Assembly: GCF_003391135.1 (NCBI RefSeq)
Contig: NZ_CP031455.1
Location: forward strand, 3,875,001 to 3,939,000
DNA length: 64,000 nucleotides
Source: Streptoverticillium olivoreticuli subsp. olivoreticuli
GTDB lineage: Bacteria; Actinomycetota; Actinomycetes; Streptomycetales; Streptomycetaceae
Direction: 5' to 3'
Shown in pieces: positions 15,915 to 23,585 of this stretch. How positions within the stretch are numbered: position 1 is the stretch's first letter; each line of letters begins with the position of its first letter. Below the pieces are notes generated by a model, which was not told the DNA's origin, ran no database searches, and was given only the letters and a program-made list of their open reading frames with translations. The translations under genes were made by a program, and so were the position numbers.

Positions 15915-16175
15915 CCGCCCGGTGGGCGGACACCCGCTCCGCGGGTGTCCTCGAACGCCGGACGGGCTGATTTCAGCCGTCCGGCGTTTGAGGACAAGCG
16001 GCGCAGCCGCTTCGGGGGGGCTGGGGGCTGGCCCCCAGTTTCGGGAAGGGGCGGGGCTGGGGAGACAACCCACCGGGCCGCACCCGGGCGGGGGTCCGGG
16101 GCGGAGCCCCGGCCTCGGCGGAGCCGAGCATCAGACGCTGCGGGAAGGGGCGGGGTTGGGGAGGATCTCCCCCCT
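15915..16175. repeat. Modular palindromic repeat between pepN and the AbiEi-like gene
   Basis: Most of the 371-bp gap. A TGTCCTCGAACGCCGGACGG arm (from 15947) is followed by its imperfect inverse ending TTTGAGGACA (15995). Then come CTTCGGGGG and TTTCGGGAAGGGGCGGGGCT (around 16036), GGTCCGGGGCGGAGCCCCGG (about 16092-16112) and a second GGGAAGGGGCGGGG (about 16141). Two right-end modules in tandem suggest a nested or doubled copy. After 16175 to 16276 I see only a likely promoter region for the next gene. Confidence 0.75.
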
Positions 16176-16276
16176 CGGTCGTCGAACGCCCGTACTTTAG
16201 GACAGAGTTGTCCGGATTTGCCTACGGGCCTGTAACACCGGGTTAGAGCCACCGCGAACAGCGGCACTGGCTAGAC

Positions 16277-17332
16277 ATGAATCACGGAACCCCACTCTCG
16301 CCCCGCCCGCTGCACCACCTTTCGGACGTGCGCCACCGTGTCATGACGTCGCGTCAGCTCCGCGACCACGGCGTGCCGGGCGCCGTCGTGACCGAGCGCT
16401 GCCGCCCCGGCGGGCCCTGGCAGCAGCTGCTCCCCGGCGTGTTCCTGCTCCGCACCGGGCCCGCCACCAGCGAGGAGCGGCTGCACGCCGCGCTGATGTA
16501 CACCATGCCGCGCGCCCAGGGCCTGCCCTCGCAGCCCGGCCCCGGCACGGCGACCGCCGCTGCCCGGCAGGCCGCGGCGGGCCCGTACGGCGACGCGATG
16601 ATCACCGGGATGGCGGCGCTCGCCCTGCACCGCTTCACGTCCGTCCCCCCGCTGCTCTCCCTCGACCAGATCGACGTGCTCGTGCCGCGCACCCGGAGGC
16701 TGCGGACGACCGGCTTCGTCCGGCTCGTGCGGGCGCACGCCCTGCCGCACCCGAAGACGCTGACGGGTATCCCGGTCGCACCCGTGGCGCGCGCGGTGGC
16801 CGACGCCGTCGCCGAGCTCACCGACGCGTCCGCCGTGCGCAGGGTGCTGACGGAGGCCGTGCGCGGCGGGCACTGCGAAGCGCAGGCCGTCGTACGGGAG
16901 TTGACGCGCGCCCGGCTGCTGGGGCGGCCCCATGTGGTGGACGCCGTGGACACCCTGCTCGCCGAGAGCCGGGCCGTCGCGGAGGGCCGGCTGTACGACC
17001 TGGTGCGCGAGCACGGGCTGCCCGTACCGCTGTGGAACGTGGACCTCCGGCTGCCCGGGGGCCCGTCCCTCGGGCGGGTGGACGCGTTCTGGCCCGAGCA
17101 CAGCGTCGCGCTGGAGATCGACTCGCGGACGCCGCGCCAGGACGACGAGGCGCTGTGGTCGGAGCAGTACCGCAAGCGCGAGCACCTGGAGCGGCTCGGC
17201 ATCACGGTGGTGCACCTGACGCCGAAGAAGCTGCGGGACACGCCCGACCAGCAGGCCGCGGTGGTCCGCACCGCCGTGATGGCGTCGGCCGACCGCGACC
17301 CTGCCGCGTATCTCGTCGTCCTGCCCCACTGA
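16277..17332 (+). CDS. AbiEi-like antitoxin-domain protein with C-terminal nuclease-fold (DUF559/Vsr-like) region
   Basis: 351 residues. The N-terminal half has a degenerate winged helix (VMTSRQLRDHGVPGAVVTERC, then WQQLLPGVFLL), the arrangement seen in AbiEi-type antitoxin domains. The C-terminal part reads GRVDAFWPEHSVALEIDS...YRKREHLERLGITVVHLTP, the D-x(n)-E-x-(D/S) strand plus Arg/Lys helix of DUF559/very-short-patch-repair-like PD-(D/E)XK folds. No AbiEii nucleotidyltransferase toxin is adjacent, so an active toxin-antitoxin pair is unlikely. Such proteins are frequent orphans in actinobacteria. Function unknown. The 3' end nearly abuts the convergent metallophosphoesterase (21 bp). Confidence 0.7.
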   Translation: MNHGTPLSPRPLHHLSDVRHRVMTSRQLRDHGVPGAVVTERCRPGGPWQQLLPGVFLLRTGPATSEERLHAALMYTMPRAQGLPSQPGPGTATAAARQAAAGPYGDAMITGMAALALHRFTSVPPLLSLDQIDVLVPRTRRLRTTGFVRLVRAHALPHPKTLTGIPVAPVARAVADAVAELTDASAVRRVLTEAVRGGHCEAQAVVRELTRARLLGRPHVVDAVDTLLAESRAVAEGRLYDLVREHGLPVPLWNVDLRLPGGPSLGRVDAFWPEHSVALEIDSRTPRQDDEALWSEQYRKREHLERLGITVVHLTPKKLRDTPDQQAAVVRTAVMASADRDPAAYLVVLPH

Positions 17333-17353
17333 ACCGGCGTGGGGACCGGGGGC

Positions 17354-19087
17354 TCAGCGCCTGGGGAGCAGCAGCTCGGTGTTGCGGTCGTCGGCCGCGC
17401 CGCCGAGGGAGGTGTCCGCGCCGGGGGCGTTGAAGGCCAGCTCGCGGTAGAGGGAGGCGAGGCCGGTCTGGGAGAGGTCGCCGAAGTCGGTGCGGTAGGG
17501 GGCGGCGGACTCGATGAGCGTGGTGAAGAGGGACATCGTGCCGTCGTGGTTGTCCGTGACCTCGATGATCCGCGCCAGCTGGGGGTAGTCGACGTGGGAG
17601 GCGGTGGCGATCTCCCAGAAGGTGCCGCGCGGCCGGATGCGGTTGCGGTGGCTGTGCCCGTTGATCCAGGCCAGGACGTTGTTGTGGCTCTGGAGGAGGC
17701 GGATCAGCTCGTTGCCGTCGTGCCGGTCGTCGTCGGGGCTGGCGGGGTCGGGGGTGAGGTTGTCCATGCTCCAGCTGGGGTGGTGGCTGAAGACGAGGGC
17801 GTATTTGTCGCGGTAGTTCCGCAAGGTCCGGTCCAGCCAGAGGAGTTGGTCCGTTCCGATGGAGCCCTGGTAGTGGCCGCCGGGGTCGGTCGAGTCGAGG
17901 CTGATGCCGACGACGCTGTCGGAGACCTTGAAGGAGTAGTAGAGCTTGCCGGAGTCGAGGTTGTCGCGGGAGTAGCCGTGGCCCACGGGCCCGTGTCCGG
18001 TGTATTTGCGGTCGAGGTGGGCGGCGACGTACTGGTGCGGGGTGAGCGGGACGCGGCGCGGGTCGGGGGTGACGGTGCGCATCTCCTTCTTGTGGACGCG
18101 CAGCAGCTCACGGATGCGCTCCCCCTTGGGGTCGGCGCCCTTGGACTCGCCGTCCATGAGCCACTTCGCGTCCGCGGCGGAGATGATCTGGAGCTTCTTG
18201 TTGCCGACGGCGGCGTCCTGGATGAAGGTGCCCGCGGCGGGGTAGCAGCCGCCGGACAGCAGGTCGTGGTTGCCGAAGGTGGAGTACCACGGGATGTTGA
18301 GGCCGGGGCTGTTGACGCTGCGGGTGGCGGCGGAGAGATAGCCGTCGATGCGGGGGTAGCCGACCTGCTTGTCCTGGTCGCGCAGGGCGCTCTCGGGGTG
18401 CCAGAAGAGTTTGAGTCCGCTGTTCTGCACGCCCTCGTAGTGGCGCGGGTCGCCGGTGTTGGGGTTCATCCGGCCGCCGCTGAGGGCGGTCAGGAACCAC
18501 TCGACCTCGATCTTCGCGTTCTCGTCGCCGTTGTCGCCGGTGGTGATGACGAAGCCGAAGGGGGTGCCGGTGGCCGGGCCGCGGCGGATCTTGTTGACGC
18601 GCTCGACGAGGGAGACCACCCCGGGCAGGGTGAGCGCCTCGTGCGGGCGCCAGGCGCCGGGCTCCCCGGCGCGGAAGAACTCGTAGCGCAGCGGGTGCTG
18701 GACGTCCGTGAGGTGGAGGTCGGTGAACTGGACGAAGGAGGCCAGCGTGGAGCGCCGGTCCTCCCGGCCGTTCTTCCCGGCGATCAGGTCCGGGCGCACG
18801 ACGCGGGGCCAGCCGGGGCCGTCGCCGAGCCGCCGGTAGCCGCCGCTGCCGCGGGGTGCCGCGACGGAGACGAGGGTGGTGCCCGCGCCCGTGGGGGCGC
18901 CCGCGGCGGCGGCCGCCGCCTGCTTGGCGGAGGCCGCCGCGGAATCGTCGGGGCCGGTGGCTGCCGCGCTGCCGTCCGATCCCAGGGCCATGCCGATGCC
19001 GGTGGCGGTGGTCACGGCACCGGCCGCGGCGAGGAACGTACGGCGGTCGAGGCCGGCGGCTGCGGGTCCGTCAGATCTGCGGTACAT
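17354..19087 (-). CDS. Tat-exported metallophosphoesterase (TIGR03767-like actinobacterial family)
   Basis: 577 residues. Twin-arginine signal: LDRRTFLAAAGAVTTATGIG (about residues 13-32), so exported folded. Calcineurin-like dimetal motifs in order: FTDLHLTD (DxH), TTGDNGDEN (GD), FGNHD (GNHD), a His pair in FSHHPSW and INGHSHRN (GHxH), with long inserts typical of this actinobacterial secreted group. Hydrolyses phosphomonoesters or diesters outside the cell; substrate unknown. A two-unit PHO-box-like sequence lies about 210 bp upstream (19298-19319), which would fit phosphate-starvation control. Convergent with the AbiEi-like gene, divergent from the subtilase. Confidence 0.9.
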   Translation of the reverse strand: MYRRSDGPAAAGLDRRTFLAAAGAVTTATGIGMALGSDGSAAATGPDDSAAASAKQAAAAAAGAPTGAGTTLVSVAAPRGSGGYRRLGDGPGWPRVVRPDLIAGKNGREDRRSTLASFVQFTDLHLTDVQHPLRYEFFRAGEPGAWRPHEALTLPGVVSLVERVNKIRRGPATGTPFGFVITTGDNGDENAKIEVEWFLTALSGGRMNPNTGDPRHYEGVQNSGLKLFWHPESALRDQDKQVGYPRIDGYLSAATRSVNSPGLNIPWYSTFGNHDLLSGGCYPAAGTFIQDAAVGNKKLQIISAADAKWLMDGESKGADPKGERIRELLRVHKKEMRTVTPDPRRVPLTPHQYVAAHLDRKYTGHGPVGHGYSRDNLDSGKLYYSFKVSDSVVGISLDSTDPGGHYQGSIGTDQLLWLDRTLRNYRDKYALVFSHHPSWSMDNLTPDPASPDDDRHDGNELIRLLQSHNNVLAWINGHSHRNRIRPRGTFWEIATASHVDYPQLARIIEVTDNHDGTMSLFTTLIESAAPYRTDFGDLSQTGLASLYRELAFNAPGADTSLGGAADDRNTELLLPRR

Positions 19088-19588
19088 ATGCGGTCTCCCC
19101 GAGTGCGAACGCGAATGCTGGGCTTGACGGCGGGTCCTGCTGGCGGGTCGGTGCGGTCCTGGTTCCTGTCACTGAGGATCGTTGGCAGTGGGGGTGGCGT
19201 GGGCGTGAACACGACCGCAACGGCCGCCGCCGATCACCTCACATCGATCTTGGCGATTGCGAATCGACATACACCACTCGTCCCCTGGCGAGCTGACGCT
19301 CACTCAGCGTTCACCCGCGTGGGGAGCACCCGGCCGGTATTGGGACCAAGGCTGTAGTCCGTTTGCGCTACACCCTCTGAGCTGCGAGAACGCCCATGAC
19401 CGCTTCACGGCCTTCGGCATGCTTCCTCCCGTGTGGCGAATGGCGGGTTTACGCCACTCTTACTTTCCCTCACTGACAACTCTCCCCAAACCCCCGTCAC
19501 TTCCATAAAAGTGATCGGTCATCCGGCTCCGATTTCCGGACGCCCCCTGTACAGCCCGCTCCTGCCGTCAACCCAGCTAGGGATGTTC
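19088..19588. other. 501-bp divergent intergenic region
   Basis: Separates the metallophosphoesterase (minus) and subtilase (plus). Holds the PHO-box-like repeat (19298-19319) and a less GC-rich stretch (about 19400-19520) likely to contain the subtilase promoter. Short open frames here have no protein-like composition and no ribosome sites. Nothing else recognised. Confidence 0.6.
19298..19319 (+). promoter_or_regulatory. Candidate PHO box (two 11-nt direct-repeat units)
   Basis: GCTCACTCAGC followed directly by GTTCACCCGCG. The second unit fits the Streptomyces PhoP repeat G(G/T)TCAYYYR(G/C)G at all 11 positions, the first at 9. It sits between a secreted phosphatase gene and a secreted protease gene, both plausible PhoP targets. 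Motif-based inference only. Confidence 0.45.
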
Positions 19589-22276
19589 ATGACCCCCGCA
19601 GACCGGACCGCGCCCCTCGGCGGCGCGAGACACAAGCCGTACGCCGTGACCCGAATAGCCACCGCGGCCGCCCTGGTGGCCGCGCTCACCGCGGCGGGCG
19701 CCGCCCCCGCGCTCGCCTCGGGCCCCTCCCCCGCGCCGGGCCCCAACTCGGGTCCCTCCAAGCTCGGTTCGCACAACGCGGCCCTGCTCGCCGACGCCAA
19801 GGCCGACGGCGACAAGACCGTCACCATGATGATCGCCACCGCCCCGGGGCAGACCGCCCAGGTCGCCGGGAAGCTCGACGCCATCAAGGGCGCCTCGGTC
19901 GGGCAGACCTACGACAAGCTCGGCTACGTCCGGGCCACCGTGCCGACCCCGAAGGCCGACGCCGCGATCGCCGAGGCGCAGAAGCTGGGCTCGGTGCACG
20001 GCATCGACCTCAAGCAGGAGATCAAGCTTCCCGACCCCTCGCCGAAGGCGGACTCCGTCCAGGGCGCCAAGGGGCGGAAGGCGGGCTCCTACCCGGGCCC
20101 CTCCAAGGACACCCCGGCGAAGAACCCCTACCAGCCGGCCTTCGAGACCGGCGCCGTCGACTTCGTCGAGGACCACCCCAAGGCCGACGGCCGCGGCGTG
20201 ACCATCGGCATCCTCGACTCGGGCATCGACCTCGGCCACCCGGCGCTCCAGAAGACCACCACCGGTGAACGCAAGATCGTCGACTGGGTCACGGCCACCG
20301 ACCCGCTGACCGACAAGGACGACACCTGGCTGCCGATGACGTCCGACGTCACCGGCCCCAGCTTCTCCTTCGGCGGCCGGACGTACACCGCGCCGGGCAA
20401 CGGCTCGTACGAGGTCGCGCTCTTCCGCGAGAGCGCCACCGTCGGCGGCGACATGAACGGCGACCTCAACCGGGACGGCGACACCACCGACTCCTGGGCG
20501 GTGCTGTACGACAAGGCCAAGGGCACCGTCCGCGTCGACGTGAACGACAACGGCGACTTCTCCGACGACGAGGAGATGAAGCCGTACAAGGACGGCTTCC
20601 AGGTCGGCTACTTCGGCAAGGACGACCCGGCCACCCCGATCTCCGAGCGCATCCCCTTCGTCGTGCAGGTCCGCAAGGACGTGCCGATGGACCCCAAGGG
20701 CGGCGACTGGATCGGCAAGAAGGCCGACTTCGTCAACATCGGCGTCATCGAGTCCGAGCACGGCACGCACGTCGCGGGCATCACCGCGGCCAACGGGCTG
20801 TTCGGCGGGAAGATGAACGGCGCGGCGCCCGGCGCCAAGCTCGTCTCCTCGCGCGCCTGCACCTGGAGCGGCGGCTGCACCAATGTGGCGCTCACCGAGG
20901 GCATGATCGACCTCGTCGTCAACCGCGGCGTCGACATCGTCAACATGTCGATCGGCGGCCTCCCCGCCCTCAACGACGGCAACAACGCCCGCGCCGAGCT
21001 CTACACCCGCCTCATCGACACCTACGGCGTCCAGCTGGTGATCTCCGCGGGCAACAGCGGCCCCGGCGCCAACACCATCGGCGACCCCGGCCTGGCCGAC
21101 AAGGTCATCAGCGTCGGCGCGGCCGTGTCGAAGGAGACCTGGGCCGCGAACTACGGCTCCGAGGTCACCACGAAGTACGCGATGATGCCCTTCTCCTCCC
21201 GCGGCCCGCGCGAGGACGGCGGCTTCACCCCGACGATCACCGCGCCCGGCGCGTCGATCAACACCACGCCCACCTGGGAGCCCGGCGCCCCCGTCAAGGA
21301 GGCCGGCTACGACCTCCCGCCCGGCTACGGCATGCTCCAGGGCACCTCGATGGCCTCCCCGCAGGCCGCCGGCGCCTCCGCGCTGCTGATCTCGGCCGCC
21401 AAGCAGAAGCGGATGCCGCTCTCCCCCGCCGACCTGCGGACCGCGCTGACCAGCACCGCCAAGCAGATCAAGGGCGTGCAGGCGTACGAGCAGGGCTCGG
21501 GCCTGATCAACATCGAGGACGCCTGGGACGCCCTGCGCGACCACGCGACGGCGCACACCTACACCGTCAAGGCGCCCGTCTCCACCGCGCTGTCCGACAG
21601 GCTCAAGACGCCGGGCTTCGGCACGGGCATCTACGACCGCGAGAGCGGCCTCAAGCCGGGCGAGACCCGGACGTACGACGTGACCATCACCCGTACGTCG
21701 GGCCCCGACAAGGCCCTGTGGCACGAGCTGAAGTGGCGGAACAACGACGGCACCTTCAAGCTCGCCGGGGACGACGAGGTGAGGCTGCCGCTGAACAAGC
21801 CGGTGACCGTCCAGGTCAAGGCCAAGGCGAAGACCGCCGGGCTGCACAGCGCGATCCTCACCGTGGACGACGACCGCACCGAGGGCATCGACCAGCAGAT
21901 CATGACGACGGTGATCGCCGCCGAGCCGCTGACCGTCGCGCAGCCGCTGAAGAAGTCCGGCAAGGCGGTGCGCAACGCCACCACCTCGTACTTCGTGACC
22001 GTGCCGAAGGGCGCCAAGTCCCTGGACGTGGCCCTCGGTGACCTGGCGGCGGGCAGCCAGACCCGCTTCATCGCGATCAACTCCTACGGCGTCCCGGCCG
22101 ACCCGACCTCCACGGTCAACTGCTACCCGAACTACCCGAACCCGGCGAACACCTGCCGCCCCGACTCCCGGAGCTACAAGAACCCGGTCCCGGGCGTGTG
22201 GGAGATCGAGGTGGAGTCCCGCCGGACGTCACCGCTGCTCGAGAATCCGTACGGCCTGACCGTCACCGCGAACTAG
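19589..22276 (+). CDS. Secreted S8 (subtilisin-family) serine peptidase
   Basis: 895 residues from ATG 19589, with AGGGA five bases upstream; ATG 19583 is also possible. Signal peptide with TRIATAAALVAALTAAGAAP core and an Ala-rich cleavage site near residue 40. Then a propeptide-like segment (KTVTMMIATAPGQTAQVAGK), the catalytic Asp209 in GILDSGIDLGHP, His391 in EHGTHVAGI and Ser587 in GTSMASP, with the oxyanion Asn in SAGNSGPG. About 180 residues separate Asp and His; this insert has Asp-rich MNGDLNRDGDTTDSW and DVNDNGDFSDDEE stretches that look calcium-binding. The large insert and C-terminal beta domain resemble tripeptidyl-peptidase-II-like subtilases. Followed by a hairpin (22287-22327). 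Confidence 0.92.
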   Translation: MTPADRTAPLGGARHKPYAVTRIATAAALVAALTAAGAAPALASGPSPAPGPNSGPSKLGSHNAALLADAKADGDKTVTMMIATAPGQTAQVAGKLDAIKGASVGQTYDKLGYVRATVPTPKADAAIAEAQKLGSVHGIDLKQEIKLPDPSPKADSVQGAKGRKAGSYPGPSKDTPAKNPYQPAFETGAVDFVEDHPKADGRGVTIGILDSGIDLGHPALQKTTTGERKIVDWVTATDPLTDKDDTWLPMTSDVTGPSFSFGGRTYTAPGNGSYEVALFRESATVGGDMNGDLNRDGDTTDSWAVLYDKAKGTVRVDVNDNGDFSDDEEMKPYKDGFQVGYFGKDDPATPISERIPFVVQVRKDVPMDPKGGDWIGKKADFVNIGVIESEHGTHVAGITAANGLFGGKMNGAAPGAKLVSSRACTWSGGCTNVALTEGMIDLVVNRGVDIVNMSIGGLPALNDGNNARAELYTRLIDTYGVQLVISAGNSGPGANTIGDPGLADKVISVGAAVSKETWAANYGSEVTTKYAMMPFSSRGPREDGGFTPTITAPGASINTTPTWEPGAPVKEAGYDLPPGYGMLQGTSMASPQAAGASALLISAAKQKRMPLSPADLRTALTSTAKQIKGVQAYEQGSGLINIEDAWDALRDHATAHTYTVKAPVSTALSDRLKTPGFGTGIYDRESGLKPGETRTYDVTITRTSGPDKALWHELKWRNNDGTFKLAGDDEVRLPLNKPVTVQVKAKAKTAGLHSAILTVDDDRTEGIDQQIMTTVIAAEPLTVAQPLKKSGKAVRNATTSYFVTVPKGAKSLDVALGDLAAGSQTRFIAINSYGVPADPTSTVNCYPNYPNPANTCRPDSRSYKNPVPGVWEIEVESRRTSPLLENPYGLTVTAN

Positions 22277-22286
22277 ATCATGTGCT

Positions 22287-22327
22287 CGAACGCCGGACCC
22301 GCTGGAAATCGGCCGGTCCGGCGTTCG
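22287..22327 (+). terminator. Terminator after the subtilase gene
   Basis: CGAACGCCGGACC (22287-22299) pairs perfectly with GGTCCGGCGTTCG (22315-22327), loop 15. The arms share GAACGCCGGAC with the core of the modular palindromic repeats, so this terminator may be a short relative of that family. Confidence 0.8.
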
Positions 22328-22437
22328 CGCGGCAGGATCCGGGGTGTCCGTACCCCGGACAACGGATTGGACTTTTGGGGCACCCGGCACCGCATGATGG
22401 AGCCGTACATACAGGCGTACAGGAGTAGGGAGTACCC

Positions 22438-23454
22438 GTGAGGATCGGAATCGTCGGAGCCACCGGCCAGGTCGGCGGAGTCATGCGCAAGATCCTCGCC
22501 GAGCGCGAGTTCCCGGTGAGCGAGCTGCGTCTGTTCGCCTCCGCGCGCTCCGCCGGCACCGTCCTCGACGGGGTCACGGTCGAGGACGCCTCCACCGCGG
22601 ACTACTCCGGCCTGGACATCGTGCTCTTCTCCGCCGGTGGCGCCACCTCCCGCGCGCTCGCGGAGAAGGTCGCCGCGCAGGGCCCGGTCGTGATCGACAA
22701 CTCCTCCGCCTGGCGGATGGACCCCGAGGTCCCCCTCGTCGTCTCCGAGGTCAACCCGGACGCGATCGCGAACCGCCCCAAGGGCATCATCGCCAACCCG
22801 AACTGCACGACCATGGCCGCCATGCCCGTGCTGCGCCCGCTGCACGACGAGGCCGGTCTGACCGCGCTGATCGCCACCACCTACCAGGCCGTCTCCGGCT
22901 CGGGCCTCGCCGGTGTGGCGGAGCTGGACGGCCAGGTCCGCGAGGTCGCCGACCGGGCGACCGGGCTGACGCACGACGGCGAGGCCGTGGCCTTCCCGGA
23001 GCCCGCCGTCTACAAGCGCCCCATCGCCTTCAACGTGCTGCCCCTGGCCGGCAGCATCGTCGACGACGGCCGCTTCGAGACGGACGAGGAGCAGAAGCTC
23101 CGCAACGAGTCCCGCAAGATCCTGGGCATCCCGGAGCTCAAGGTCTCCGGCACCTGCGTCCGGGTGCCGGTCTTCTCCGGCCACTCCCTCCAGGTCAACG
23201 CCCGCTTCGAGCGTCCCCTCAGCGTCGAGCGCGCCTACGAGCTGCTCAAGGACGCCCCCGGCGTCGAGCTGTCCGAGATCCCCACCCCGCTCCAGGCGGC
23301 CGGCAAGGACGCCTCGTACGTGGGCCGCATCCGCGCCGACGAGACCGCCGAGAACGGCCTCGCGCTCTTCCTCTCCAACGACAACCTCCGCAAGGGCGCG
23401 GCGCTCAACGCCGTCCAGATCGCGGAGCTGGTCGCCAAGGAGCTGCGCGGCTGA
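22438..23454 (+). CDS. asd: Aspartate-semialdehyde dehydrogenase
   Basis: 338 residues, GTG start at 22438 (GGAGTAGGGAG upstream). Reduces aspartyl phosphate to aspartate semialdehyde for lysine, diaminopimelate, threonine and methionine. NADP-binding MRIGIVGATGQVGGVM at the N-terminus, catalytic Cys123 in NPNCTTM, QAVSGSGLAG after it, and the active-site His in FSGHSLQVNARF. Full family length. No aspartokinase gene is adjacent, unlike the lysC-asd pair of many actinobacteria, so this may be the second asd of a streptomycete. It stands alone between a terminator at 22287 and a perfect one at 23471. Confidence 0.96.
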   Translation: MRIGIVGATGQVGGVMRKILAEREFPVSELRLFASARSAGTVLDGVTVEDASTADYSGLDIVLFSAGGATSRALAEKVAAQGPVVIDNSSAWRMDPEVPLVVSEVNPDAIANRPKGIIANPNCTTMAAMPVLRPLHDEAGLTALIATTYQAVSGSGLAGVAELDGQVREVADRATGLTHDGEAVAFPEPAVYKRPIAFNVLPLAGSIVDDGRFETDEEQKLRNESRKILGIPELKVSGTCVRVPVFSGHSLQVNARFERPLSVERAYELLKDAPGVELSEIPTPLQAAGKDASYVGRIRADETAENGLALFLSNDNLRKGAALNAVQIAELVAKELRG

Positions 23455-23470
23455 CGCCGTGAGCGATGCA

Positions 23471-23507
23471 CGGAAAGGGCCGGACGCCTCGCGTCCGGCC
23501 CTTTCCG
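23471..23507 (+). terminator. asd terminator
   Basis: Perfect 17-bp stem CGGAAAGGGCCGGACGC with its complement (23491-23507), CTC loop. Confidence 0.9.
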
Positions 23508-23585
23508 CTGTCCGCGGTCCAAGGCCGTCCCGCGGGCGGCATGGAAGGATGGCGCGAACGTCGCAATGTAGAAGGAGATGCCCAG

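Noticed and set aside
16277..17332. Functional AbiE toxin-antitoxin system
   Set aside because: No AbiEii-type nucleotidyltransferase gene on either side; neighbours are a repeat and a metallophosphoesterase.
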